Positions 1 to 9,633 of a stretch of DNA of 54,833 nt are shown here, piece by piece (position 1 is the first letter of the stretch; each line of letters opens with the position of its first letter). The DNA lies in assembly GCA_030726975.1 (NCBI GenBank), contig JANRCO010000100.1, forward strand, positions 1 to 54,833, read 5' to 3'. The DNA comes from Ilumatobacteraceae bacterium. Lineage in GTDB: Bacteria; Actinomycetota; Acidimicrobiia; Acidimicrobiales; Ilumatobacteraceae. The notes under the pieces were generated by a model. It worked only from the letters and a program-made list of their open reading frames with translations. It searched no databases and was not told the DNA's origin. The position numbers and the translations under genes are program-made.

Positions 1-545
1 CGGCAACTGCTTTTGTACGCACACTCGACAACTTGTTTACCTGGCTCGAAAAGCATCCTGAAGACAGCGAACTTGTGCACACCAACCGCGAGTTTGTTCA
101 ACACGCTGTTTATGAAACCATCCGCCTCAACCCATCGAGCCCTATTGCAATGCGCAGAGCTCTTGAAGACGTCACCCTGCGTAGTGGTCTCGTTATTAAA
201 GAGGGCGCCACTGTTGTCATTGATCTCATGGCAGTAAACCGCGATGTCGCCATGTACGGGGCCGATGCAGCAGAGTTCAACCCGCACCGCCAACCAGCCG
301 ACTCCACTGTGAGTCGCTGGGGGCTTTCGTTTGGCTCGGGTATGCATGCATGTATTGGACAAGAACTCGCTGCTGGCCTCAATGAGCGCTCGCAAGAAAC
401 AGCCGACTACGAATACGGCTTGTCAACAGTTGCCGTGCAATCGATGTTTGACCGTGGTGTTCGACCCGACCCAAGCAATCCACCACAAATGGACACCGCA
501 ACGAGCCGCCCCTATTGGGGTTCTTATTCCGTTCTGCTCGGTTAA
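1..545 (+). CDS. Cytochrome P450, C-terminal part (truncated by window edge)
   Basis: ExxR-type YETIRLNPSSP and heme-ligand loop FGSGMHACIGQELA; frame open to the window start. Confidence 0.85.
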   Translation, partial: ATAFVRTLDNLFTWLEKHPEDSELVHTNREFVQHAVYETIRLNPSSPIAMRRALEDVTLRSGLVIKEGATVVIDLMAVNRDVAMYGADAAEFNPHRQPADSTVSRWGLSFGSGMHACIGQELAAGLNERSQETADYEYGLSTVAVQSMFDRGVRPDPSNPPQMDTATSRPYWGSYSVLLG

Positions 546-549
546 CAAC

Positions 550-1749
550 ATGCAGCAACCTGTAGTGCGCCTCTCCACTTGGAACGAGGCTCGAGACGCC
601 CTACGTCATCGCGATTTGCGTCAAGGGCTGTATGACGAAGGTAGTGCGCTCATGGAAGGCGTCATTGTGAACCTTCATGGCAGTGATCATCTTGCTCGTC
701 GGCGTTTAGAAAACCGACTTTTCCGGCGAGACACTTTCCTGCAGTGGGAACAACAACTCATTCCTCAACTCATCGATAATGTTTTTAGCCAGCTCGATGA
801 CCCAACAGAAGGAGACATGGTGCAAATTGCGCGTCGCACCATGATGCGTCTGTCGTCACTCGTTGCAGGCATCGACCTTGGTGCCGACCTTGCAAGCTTC
901 GAGAAAATGAGTGGCCTCATGGCAAAGCTTGCCGCAGCATCAACTGTTGTGCACGCAACCGGCAATAAACAAGACATCATTGACGAAGGAAATACGGCCT
1001 TAAACACATTCCTTACCGAGTACTTTGCTGGATCGCGACAACGCCGAGAAAGTCTCGTTGCGCAAGCAACACAAGGCGATTTGGAGTGGAGCGACCTCCC
1101 CGCAGACGTACTGACGGTGTTGCTCACAAACCAAGACAACCTCGAGCTACCCGACAATATTATTGCGCGCGAGATTGCATATTTTCCTTGGGTTGGTTCT
1201 CATTCCACTTCTGCGGCGCTCGTGCATGCGCTACATCACTGTTTTACCTGGGAGTCTGAGCACAACGGAACTTTGTCTGAGTTAGCAACCAACTCCGCAT
1301 TACTGCAACGCTTTGTTCACGAGTCACTTCGGCTTCATCCGGCGAGCCCCGAAGCGACGCGCATAGCCACAGCCGATGTTCAACTGCCTTGCGGAGTACA
1401 CATTTCTCATGGTTCCACTGTTGTTGTCAACATGGTGAGTGCGAATCGTGACCCTGAAGTATTTGGGTCAACCGCCGACGCATTCGACCCGTACCGCAGT
1501 ACACCCCTACACGCACCACGTTGGGGGCTCACCTTTGGCACAGGGTTTCATGCTTGTTTAGGCCAAGAACTCGCGGGAGGCCTTGGCGAAGACCAGCAAC
1601 AAGAAATGCCCTTGTACGGCGCAATTGTGGTGATATTGCAATCTGTTTTGCAACGCGGTGGAATACCTCACCGCACACATCAACCGGAGTTAGACGTTGC
1701 CACTCGACGCCCTGTGTGGAAGAACTACCCAGTAAGTTTTGTTTCATGA
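550..1749 (+). CDS. Cytochrome P450 (paralogue of the upstream P450)
   Basis: ESLRLHPASPEATR (ExxR), FGTGFHACLGQELA heme loop; likely start ATG at 550, five bases after the previous stop; ORF track extends upstream to 331 through the previous gene. Confidence 0.85.
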   Translation: MQQPVVRLSTWNEARDALRHRDLRQGLYDEGSALMEGVIVNLHGSDHLARRRLENRLFRRDTFLQWEQQLIPQLIDNVFSQLDDPTEGDMVQIARRTMMRLSSLVAGIDLGADLASFEKMSGLMAKLAAASTVVHATGNKQDIIDEGNTALNTFLTEYFAGSRQRRESLVAQATQGDLEWSDLPADVLTVLLTNQDNLELPDNIIAREIAYFPWVGSHSTSAALVHALHHCFTWESEHNGTLSELATNSALLQRFVHESLRLHPASPEATRIATADVQLPCGVHISHGSTVVVNMVSANRDPEVFGSTADAFDPYRSTPLHAPRWGLTFGTGFHACLGQELAGGLGEDQQQEMPLYGAIVVILQSVLQRGGIPHRTHQPELDVATRRPVWKNYPVSFVS

Positions 1750-2765
1750 CTCGTGCAAACGCCCATCATGAAGTGGTCGACGTACATGCCCACATCCTTC
1801 TAGAAGGAGTGATGAACACGTGCGGGCACGCTGGCCCTGAAATGGGAGTTCGCGAAGACGGAACTCAGTTCTTTCGCGCAGCAGACTACGTTCTTGAAAA
1901 TGTGAAGTTTGTGAACAGTGCTTTCTCTAATGCGCAGATGCGCATTGAGCAGATGGATGCACTAGGTCTCGACAAACAACTTGTTTCGCCGAACCCCATC
2001 ACGTACTTCTACCATCAGCCCATTGCCGATGCGCTGAGTTTCCACCAGCGCACGAACGATGAAATTGCTCTCACGGGCGATCGTCACCCGCGTCTTCTTG
2101 GTGCAGCCACTCTCCCCATGCAAAGCCCAGAAGAGGCGTGCAAAGAACTCAACCGGGTAGTGAGTGAACTTGGGCTCTTGTGCTCATACATCGGAACCGA
2201 CATCAACGGCATTCCCCTGTCGCATCCTCAATTTGAAGAGCTCTGGGCTGAACATGAACGCCTCGGTGTTCCGGTTGTCTTACACCCTGAGCCACGCACC
2301 GGTTACGGGGGCTCCGACCCTTTCTTTGACCCCTGGGATCTCGACATCATCTTTGGCTTTGCCATGGACGAGGGCTTGGCTGTGGCTCATTTCCTCTTTG
2401 GTGGCATTCTCGACCGCCACCCCGGTTTGCACGTCCATGTGGCCCACGGAGGGGGTTTTGCGGCCTTCCAAAAGGGACGTCTTGAGCAAGCCCTTGAGCG
2501 CCGCCCGTGGGGCAAGGGTCTTCTCACGCGCCCCTTTGCCGACCAATGGGCTCAGATCTCTTTCGATACCGCCGTCCACCGCCAAGATGCCTTGGCCTTT
2601 TTGGTGGAAACCGAAGGCCCCGACAAGGTGCTGTTAGGGAGCAACTTTGCGGGCTGGGACCTTGAAGATAAATACATGGAAAAAATCGAGGCGCTGCAAT
2701 TGTCGGCGAGCGATACTGCAAAAATTCTTGGCGGAAACGCCAAACGCATTTTCAAAATTGACTAG
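1746..2765 (+). CDS. Amidohydrolase family 2 (ACMSD-like metal-dependent hydrolase)
   Basis: VDVHAHILLEG N-terminal motif, HPEPRTGYGG, HVAHGGGF, LLGSNFAGWD C-terminal motif; ATGA overlap with the P450 stop. Confidence 0.8.
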   Translation: MTRANAHHEVVDVHAHILLEGVMNTCGHAGPEMGVREDGTQFFRAADYVLENVKFVNSAFSNAQMRIEQMDALGLDKQLVSPNPITYFYHQPIADALSFHQRTNDEIALTGDRHPRLLGAATLPMQSPEEACKELNRVVSELGLLCSYIGTDINGIPLSHPQFEELWAEHERLGVPVVLHPEPRTGYGGSDPFFDPWDLDIIFGFAMDEGLAVAHFLFGGILDRHPGLHVHVAHGGGFAAFQKGRLEQALERRPWGKGLLTRPFADQWAQISFDTAVHRQDALAFLVETEGPDKVLLGSNFAGWDLEDKYMEKIEALQLSASDTAKILGGNAKRIFKID

Positions 2766-2983
2766 TGCAGTTCAATCACTTCGTTGTTGTCGTCGTACAA
2801 CACAATCGCTTCACCCGGGCAATCACGCGCAATACGAATGAGCCTTTGCTCACTCATCGTTGTCACCCCGTCGAGTAACTCCACTAATTCATCGGCATCG
2901 AAACGAAAAGCACTTGGTTCGTCGCCAACACAGCGCCCAGAGCTAATACAACGATCTTTCAGAACCTCAGCACGAATGGGCAT
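2762..2983 (-). CDS. Small single-cluster ferredoxin (P450-type 3Fe-4S/4Fe-4S)
   Basis: CISSGRC ... CPGEAI motif (CxxXxxC...CP), 73 aa. Confidence 0.75.
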   Translation of the reverse strand: MPIRAEVLKDRCISSGRCVGDEPSAFRFDADELVELLDGVTTMSEQRLIRIARDCPGEAIVLYDDNNEVIELH

Positions 2984-2985
2984 AA

Positions 2986-3807
2986 CTATTTTGAAGCAGT
3001 TGCAAATGCGCGTTGCGTCAGCACGCGTGCAAGATGTTCACGGTATTCCACAGTGGCATTGAGGTCTTCAGGTGGGTTGGTGTTGTCGTTGATGACGGCA
3101 AGAACATCGGCAATTGCCGCACCCTTACTGATTGCCTGTGATGCAGACTGAGCAAGATGAGGTTTGTTCGACATATTGACAAGCGCAACGCCCGGTTTTG
3201 CACCTAGTTGCAGCGCTACACCAACAATGGCGTAGTCCATTGCGCGGCGCACAAACTTTTCATATGCCCAACCAGCATCGGTGTGCTTAGGAAACTCAAT
3301 TGCGGTGAGAATTTCACCAGGCTGAACATCGGTTTCTAAAAAGTCAATAAAGAATTCTTGCGCTGAAACACGACGCTCGCCATTTTGACCAGCGATGACC
3401 ATAGTTGCGCCAGTAGCCAATGCCGCTGCGGGTAGATCTGCTGCTGGGTCGCCGTGCACCAATGAACCACCGAGTGTTCCGCGATTACGCACTTGCGGGT
3501 CGCCTACTTCACCAGCAACATGTGCAACGAGTGGAAGGTGCTTCTTTACTAGTTCAGACTGTTCAATATCGCGGTGGCGCGTGAGAGCACCAATGACGAT
3601 GTTGTTGCCGTCTTCTTTAATGTACGACAACTCTTTGATGTGCGTTACGTCAATCAGTGTTGCTGGAGTCACCAAACGCAACTTCATGAGTGGGATGAGT
3701 GAATGCCCTCCAGCAAGAAGCTTTGCTTCATCGCCGTGTTCTGCAAGCAAACGAATTGCATCGGCGACCGACGTCGCTTCAACGTAATCAAATTGTGCAG
3801 GTATCAC
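2986..3807 (-). CDS. coxM: CO dehydrogenase/xanthine dehydrogenase family FAD-binding medium subunit
   Basis: [14 protein letters not shown] and [25 protein letters not shown] motifs; GTG start at 3807 overlaps the coxS stop by GTGA. Confidence 0.85.
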   Translation of the reverse strand: MIPAQFDYVEATSVADAIRLLAEHGDEAKLLAGGHSLIPLMKLRLVTPATLIDVTHIKELSYIKEDGNNIVIGALTRHRDIEQSELVKKHLPLVAHVAGEVGDPQVRNRGTLGGSLVHGDPAADLPAAALATGATMVIAGQNGERRVSAQEFFIDFLETDVQPGEILTAIEFPKHTDAGWAYEKFVRRAMDYAIVGVALQLGAKPGVALVNMSNKPHLAQSASQAISKGAAIADVLAVINDNTNPPEDLNATVEYREHLARVLTQRAFATASK

Positions 3808-4295
3808 TTGGCACCTCCTGATGTGAAGTTTGGGTGTTCCGCAGCCCAACGGACTGCATTAACAATCATTTCGTAGCCCGTGCAGCGGCAAAGGTTGCCT
3901 TCGAGCGCCTGGCGAATTTCTTCTTCCGATGGATTGGGGTTCTCTGACAACAAAGCAGTGGAAGCCATGATCATGCCTGGCGTGCAATAGCCACATTGCA
4001 GGCCGTGCTCTTGGCGGAATCCTTCTTGCACTGGGCTAAAGGACCCGTCAGCCTGAGCGGCACCTTCAATGGTGGTGACATTGCAGTCGTGAACTTGTGC
4101 TGCAAGGAGGGTGCACGACTTCACTGCTTCCCCGTCGAGCAAAACAGTACATGCTCCACAGTTTGAAGTATCGCAGCCAACATGTGTGCCGGTGAGGCTG
4201 AGCTCTTCACGTAGATAGTGAACGAGAAGCGTGCGAGCTTCTACTTCGCGTGAAGTTTCTTTGCCATTAACAGTGATTGAAGTACGAATTGTCAT
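3804..4295 (-). CDS. coxS: CO dehydrogenase/xanthine dehydrogenase family 2Fe-2S small subunit
   Basis: [29 protein letters not shown]; start MTIRTS at 4295. Confidence 0.9.
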   Translation of the reverse strand: MTIRTSITVNGKETSREVEARTLLVHYLREELSLTGTHVGCDTSNCGACTVLLDGEAVKSCTLLAAQVHDCNVTTIEGAAQADGSFSPVQEGFRQEHGLQCGYCTPGMIMASTALLSENPNPSEEEIRQALEGNLCRCTGYEMIVNAVRWAAEHPNFTSGGAK

Positions 4296-6607
4296 CACTT
4301 TGCCCCTTCTAAAATGTTCCAAACTTTGATTGGTGTAACTGGCATATCGATGTGCTTCACGCCGAGGTGGCTGAGCGCATCGACAACCGCATTGACCACT
4401 GCTGGCGGTGCGCCAACTGAACCCGACTCACCGACGCCCTTAGCGCCCAGCGTGTTACTGGGGTTGGGAGTATTGGTGCGCCCGGTGACGTACCCAGGCA
4501 GGTCTGATGCTGCAGGGACGAGATAGTCCATGAGCGTTGACGTGCGTGGCACACCACTGGGGTCGTAGAGCATGTGTTCAAACAGTGCTTGTGCGATGCC
4601 TTGCGCTACGCCACCATGCACTTGGCCTTCTACCAAGAGTGGGTTAATAACTGTTCCGCAGTCGTCAACGAGGTACATATTGACAATATTGACTCCGCCA
4701 GTTTCACGATCAATTTCTACAACACAGCAATATGCGCCAGAAGGGAAACTGAAGTTCGGAACTTGCTGAAACACTGTGGAGTCGAGTCCGCCGGGTTCCA
4801 TGCCACCTGGAAGTTCCAGTGGTTGGAAACTCTTCCAAGCAACCTCACTCCACGGAACACTGCGAGCAGGCGTGCCCTTCACAAAGAATTTTTCGTCTTC
4901 AATGACGATGTCTTCAGCGCTTGCTTCCAACAAATGTGCGGCAATACGTTTTGCATTTTCATACACACGACCACTTGCCGTTTTTACGCCTTCGCCGCCA
5001 ACTGCAACCGCACGTGAACCCATGGTTCCAATACCTTGTGGAACAACTGCCGTATCGCCGTGCTTCACACTGATGCGATCGAAATCGATACCGAGTTCGT
5101 CGGCCGCAATTTGGGCATAAGTGGTAACTGTTCCTTGCCCGTGGGGCGATGCACCAGTGAAAATAATGGCGCTACCGTCGGGTTGAATGCGCACTTGGGC
5201 CGATTCCCACGACGCAAGATGGCCGAAGGCTTCAAGTGAGCCTGGAGGGCCGAACCCAGCAATTTCCAGCCACGAAGCAAAACCAATACCGAGAAGTTTT
5301 GCAGCAGGATCTTGACGACGCTTTTCTTGTTCTTTTTTCAATTCGTCGTACTTCACGTGCTTCAGCAACTCATCGAGTGCTCCTGCGAAGTTACCGCTGT
5401 CGTACATCGCAAGTGGGCTATGCGTTGCATAGGGAAATGCGTCAACTGGAATGAAGTTGCGACGACGCACTTCTACTGGGTCAACACCTGTTTCATCGGC
5501 TATGAGATCGATGAGGCGCTCGATGGTGTACGACGCTTCTGGGCGACCAGCACCACGGTATGCAGCAACTGGGGTGGTGTTGGTAACAACGTTTCGCCAC
5601 GAAATAGCAACAGCGGGGATGCGATAGCAACCAGCAGCCATTGCGGTGGTGAGAACAGGAAGACCCATGCCGGTGCCGTTGGGGTACGCACCTTGATCTT
5701 GAGTCACCGACAACTTCAAGGCCAAAATGCGCCCATCGTTGTCGAATGCAACACTTGCATCGTGCTCTTGAGCACGGCCATGCAACATTGCTACCAAACA
5801 CTCGCTACGTGTTTGCGTGTACTTCACTGGCCTGCCAATTTCTTTCGACAACAATGCCGTTAAGAAAAATTCAGGCACGAAGTTGATTTTGGCACCAAAG
5901 CCGCCACCGACATCGGGAGCAACAACGCGAGTGGAGTCTTGTGGAATACCAAAGTACTGAGCAATAGTGTTGCGCAAGTGGTGTGGTGCTTGAAACGCTG
6001 CCCACAGCGTGAGGCCACTGCGTCCCCAATCGGCAAGACACACATTGGGCTCAATGGGTGTAGGTGCACAACGGTTGTTCACAATGTGGAGTGATGCAGT
6101 GCGAGGTGCTGCTGCAAAAACATCATCGAGGGGATTCTCAAAATCTTGGAAGTGCACAGTGTTTCCACCAAGAGCTTCGTGGAGCACCACAGCACCTGGA
6201 GCCATTGCTGCACTCAAACTTGCCACAGCGGGAAGTGGTTCGTAGTCGACCACAATGAGTTCGGCTGCGTCGGCGGCGATATAACGATCGGTTGCCACAA
6301 CTACAGCAACACCTTCACCAACAAAACGAACAACATCTTTTGCGAGCAACGGTTGGTCGAGGCCTGGCAGCCCACCTGGGCAGTTTGCGAGTTGCGCGAT
6401 ATTTGCTGAGGTCCACACGGCAAGGACACCTGGCAAGACCAGTGCCTCAGCCGTATCTATTGAGCGAATTTTTGCATGGGCTTCGGTTGAGCGAACAAAC
6501 ACCATCGATGTGCAACCTGCGGGTTGCAGGTCGTCGACATATTGCCCATTTCCGGTAATGAGATTTGGATCTTCTTTACGAAGTACACGTGCTCCAACTA
6601 ACGACAT
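4295..6607 (-). CDS. coxL: Xanthine dehydrogenase family molybdopterin-binding large subunit, form II CoxL-like
   Basis: 770 aa; active-site loop AYRGAGR (form II signature rather than form I AYxCSFR); [16 protein letters not shown]. Confidence 0.88.
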   Translation of the reverse strand: MSLVGARVLRKEDPNLITGNGQYVDDLQPAGCTSMVFVRSTEAHAKIRSIDTAEALVLPGVLAVWTSANIAQLANCPGGLPGLDQPLLAKDVVRFVGEGVAVVVATDRYIAADAAELIVVDYEPLPAVASLSAAMAPGAVVLHEALGGNTVHFQDFENPLDDVFAAAPRTASLHIVNNRCAPTPIEPNVCLADWGRSGLTLWAAFQAPHHLRNTIAQYFGIPQDSTRVVAPDVGGGFGAKINFVPEFFLTALLSKEIGRPVKYTQTRSECLVAMLHGRAQEHDASVAFDNDGRILALKLSVTQDQGAYPNGTGMGLPVLTTAMAAGCYRIPAVAISWRNVVTNTTPVAAYRGAGRPEASYTIERLIDLIADETGVDPVEVRRRNFIPVDAFPYATHSPLAMYDSGNFAGALDELLKHVKYDELKKEQEKRRQDPAAKLLGIGFASWLEIAGFGPPGSLEAFGHLASWESAQVRIQPDGSAIIFTGASPHGQGTVTTYAQIAADELGIDFDRISVKHGDTAVVPQGIGTMGSRAVAVGGEGVKTASGRVYENAKRIAAHLLEASAEDIVIEDEKFFVKGTPARSVPWSEVAWKSFQPLELPGGMEPGGLDSTVFQQVPNFSFPSGAYCCVVEIDRETGGVNIVNMYLVDDCGTVINPLLVEGQVHGGVAQGIAQALFEHMLYDPSGVPRTSTLMDYLVPAASDLPGYVTGRTNTPNPSNTLGAKGVGESGSVGAPPAVVNAVVDALSHLGVKHIDMPVTPIKVWNILEGAK

Positions 6608-6648
6608 TCAATTCCCCCTGTTGTAACAGACGTCTGAATGGTAGTTGC

Positions 6649-7383
6649 TTATTGCACCTCTCGTACAACGGTGTCGGGAAGTTGCCCTACCCATGCGAGG
6701 CTGCGGCGCAGGAGCCGACCGTGCTGCAGATTATTGAGCGACCGGTGGTCGTGCCCGAGCGAGCTAAAAACGGCGCGTGTAGCACCGTGTTCATGCGTCC
6801 ACATGGAGGGTTGAACACCCTCTGGCCCGTCAGACTCGAGGAGTACCTGCGCTTGTGGGCCAACGCCCAGCTCGCAGTACCGCTCGTCTTCCACCACAAT
6901 TTCGCCAAGGTCGCACACAATGGGGTGCTCTTGTGGTGCGCGCAATGAACTTGCCCAACGCGCGGCAAATACTTCGACTGCAGGGTGCCACGACGAGCCC
7001 CAGTTCCAGCTGCCACCAAGGTATTGCGGCCACTCTGGCCAGTCGGTGAAGCAAATGATGCCCGTGTGCAGCACCAATAACCCACCGCCCCTCTTCACGT
7101 GTGCCGCAATAGCGTCGCGCAGTTCTATCGGGGTGGTACGCGCCCATTGTGCGCGCTGTTCTGGCGTATAACGCTCGTCGGTCATGGTGAACCAACACGC
7201 ATACACAGTGACCACGTCAAAGTGATCTTTTTGCAATGCGTGAATTGCGTTATCGATGCCATCGACAATCGTGGAATCAACCACTTCGCTATTAACAGGC
7301 TGCGCTGCTAAAACCTTGCCCAGAACGACAGCGCTGTCGGAGAACTCGTGTGCCCAGCCACCAGTCATGATGAGGTTCTTCAT
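6649..7383 (-). CDS. ThuA-like domain protein (type 1 glutamine amidotransferase-like fold)
   Basis: MKNLIMTGGWAHEF..., HVKRGGGLLVLHTG, LGGSWNWGSSWHP; likely start at 7383. Confidence 0.65.
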   Translation of the reverse strand: MKNLIMTGGWAHEFSDSAVVLGKVLAAQPVNSEVVDSTIVDGIDNAIHALQKDHFDVVTVYACWFTMTDERYTPEQRAQWARTTPIELRDAIAAHVKRGGGLLVLHTGIICFTDWPEWPQYLGGSWNWGSSWHPAVEVFAARWASSLRAPQEHPIVCDLGEIVVEDERYCELGVGPQAQVLLESDGPEGVQPSMWTHEHGATRAVFSSLGHDHRSLNNLQHGRLLRRSLAWVGQLPDTVVREVQ

Positions 7384-7399
7384 GCAATGAACCGACTGC

Positions 7400-8839
7400 T
7401 CATGCTTTAGCTCGGTAGGTCGCCCGTACTCCTGAAGCATCTTTGTTTAATCGCTTCGAGAGATGCAGACCCTCAAGCACAAACTCCACGCCACTCGCTT
7501 GAACTGCTGGAGTTGCATTAGTGCCTACAAAAACTTCCACCACCGACTTCAATGCAGGAATGTCGGAAAGAAGCTGCACAAGTTGCGCCGAGGTGATGTC
7601 TTCGCCGGCATGAGCAAGCGTGCCCGATTCAAATGCAGCAAGAATTTCATTCACTTTGTCGATGTGCACAGTTGCTGGTGTGGCAAGACGTTTGTAGACC
7701 TGCAAAACCGCCGCCTTGACGATTTGCTCAAGAATTGCGCCTTCACGACCTTCTTCAAGTGACTCGATTTCCACTTTGCCAGATGTAGATGCAGCAAGTG
7801 CTTCTAAGTCGCTCACGCGTGGCGCAACATTTGTTTCGCCAGCTCGCAATGCGCGGCGTACAGCATTGGCACACATGATTTCGTAGTTGCTCACCGATAA
7901 ACGAACGCTCACACCGCTGCGTTGACTGATGTGATTGCTTTGTCGCGCAAGATGGCTGAAAGTTGCGATGACTTCCTTCATGAAGTCGGGAACCACTACC
8001 TCTACGTCGCCAATACTGGCGGGCCGAGACTCTTGCTCGATGATGGCAACTTCCGTTGCTACTTCAAGCGGGTAGTGCGTGCGTATTTGGCTTCCAAAAC
8101 GATCTTTCAATGGGGTAATAATGCGGCCGCGGTTTGTATAGTCATCGGGGTTTGCCGATGCCACCAACATCACATCGAGTGGAAGGCGAATTTTATAACC
8201 ACGAATTTGCACATCACGTTCTTCCAATACGTTCAACAAGCCCACTTGAATACGCTCAGCAAGGTCTGGCAATTCGTTGATAGCGAAAATTCCACGATTC
8301 GTACGCGGTACCAAGCCGTAATGCAAAGTGAGTTCGTCACTCAAGTAACGACCTTCAGCAACTTTGATGGGATCAACTTCTCCAATGAGGTCAGCAATTG
8401 ACGTATCGGGTGTGGCAAGTTTTTCGCCGAAACGTTCTGAGTGGTGCACCCATGCAATAGGAGTTGATTCACCGAGTTCTTCTACGAGGTCACGTGCATG
8501 ACGCGAGACGGGAGCATAAGGGTCGTCGTTAATTTCACTGCCTTCAATGATGGGCATCCATTCATCGAGCAAACCAGTGAGCGAACGAATGATGCGCGAC
8601 TTTGCTTGCCCACGCTCACCAAGAAACACCACATCGTGACCAGCAAGAAGTGCGTTCTCTAACTGCGGCATGACGGTGTTTTCATAACCCATTACGCCGG
8701 CAAACAAAGGTTCACCTGCTGCAATTTTTGCAATGGCATTACGCCGCAGTTCTTCTTTGACTGGACGCGAGATCCAGCCCGATGCACGAAGCCCACCGAG
8801 CGTGGTGGGCAAATGAGCAGGCGCAACATTGAGGGTCAT
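7400..8839 (-). CDS. AAA+ ATPase of the MoxR/magnesium-chelatase subunit I group
   Basis: Walker-A-like GERGQAKS, FAINELPDLAERIQVGLLNVLEERDVQIRGY, LVASANPDDYTNRGRIITPLKDRFGSQIRTHYP. Confidence 0.8.
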   Translation of the reverse strand: MTLNVAPAHLPTTLGGLRASGWISRPVKEELRRNAIAKIAAGEPLFAGVMGYENTVMPQLENALLAGHDVVFLGERGQAKSRIIRSLTGLLDEWMPIIEGSEINDDPYAPVSRHARDLVEELGESTPIAWVHHSERFGEKLATPDTSIADLIGEVDPIKVAEGRYLSDELTLHYGLVPRTNRGIFAINELPDLAERIQVGLLNVLEERDVQIRGYKIRLPLDVMLVASANPDDYTNRGRIITPLKDRFGSQIRTHYPLEVATEVAIIEQESRPASIGDVEVVVPDFMKEVIATFSHLARQSNHISQRSGVSVRLSVSNYEIMCANAVRRALRAGETNVAPRVSDLEALAASTSGKVEIESLEEGREGAILEQIVKAAVLQVYKRLATPATVHIDKVNEILAAFESGTLAHAGEDITSAQLVQLLSDIPALKSVVEVFVGTNATPAVQASGVEFVLEGLHLSKRLNKDASGVRATYRAKA

Positions 8840-8856
8840 AGCCTCACGTTAGCCCA

Positions 8857-9633
8857 CTATATTCGGCTAATGAATTTCCTGTTCTTAAGTTTTGCCTTGC
8901 GATAATCGGCATTTGCCAGAGCAATGACGTCGATGGAAATTTCCTTCGGACATGCAGCTTCACATTCACCGTGGTTTGTGCATGAACCGAAATATTCATC
9001 CATTTTTTCAATCATCGACTCTGCGCGCTTGTAACGCTCAGCCTGGCCTTGTGGAAGCAGGTTGAGGTGTGCAATTTTCGCCGAAGTGAACAAGTTTGCT
9101 GCACCGTTGGGGCACGCGGCTACACAGGCTCCGCAACCAATGCACGCCGCTGAGTCCATTGCGGAGTCGGCTACAGGCTTTGGAATGGGAATGAGGTTTG
9201 CATCGGGAGCGCCACCGGTGACGGAAGTGATGAAGCCGCCCGACTCAATGATGCGGTCGAACGCAGAACGGTCGACCATGAGGTCTTTGATGATGGGGAA
9301 TGCTGCTGCGCGCCATGGCTCAATAACAATTTCCGCACCGCTCGAGAACTTACGCATATGCAACTGGCATGTGGCAGTGCTGCGCTCTGGGCCGTGGGCT
9401 TGACCATTGATCATGAGTGAACATGTGCCACAAATGCCTTCACGACAGTCGTGGTCGAAAACAATGGCTTCTTTGCCATCGGTAATGAGTTGCTCATTTA
9501 AGTAGTCGAGCATTTCAAGAAACGATGCTTCGTCACTGATTTCGTCAACTTTGTATGTTTCGAAATGACCTGAGTCTTTCGGACCATTTTGACGCCAAAT
9601 TTTAAGGATGATGTCCTTGAGATGATTACTCAC
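8857..9633 (-). CDS. sdhB: Succinate dehydrogenase/fumarate reductase iron-sulfur subunit
   Basis: [44 protein letters not shown]; overlaps sdhA. Confidence 0.93.
   Translation of the reverse strand: MSNHLKDIILKIWRQNGPKDSGHFETYKVDEISDEASFLEMLDYLNEQLITDGKEAIVFDHDCREGICGTCSLMINGQAHGPERSTATCQLHMRKFSSGAEIVIEPWRAAAFPIIKDLMVDRSAFDRIIESGGFITSVTGGAPDANLIPIPKPVADSAMDSAACIGCGACVAACPNGAANLFTSAKIAHLNLLPQGQAERYKRAESMIEKMDEYFGSCTNHGECEAACPKEISIDVIALANADYRKAKLKNRKFISRI

Noticed and set aside
331-549. Upstream extension of the second P450 ORF to 331
   Set aside because: The extension reads out of frame through the previous P450 heme region; the ATG at 550 gives a sensible start.
5312-5863. 183-aa plus-strand ORF inside coxL
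   Set aside because: Antisense to a coxL with intact motifs; no domain seen.
4295-6607. Aerobic CO dehydrogenase (form I) call for the cox cluster
   Set aside because: The active-site loop is AYRGAGR, not AYxCSFR, so CO oxidation is not supported by sequence.
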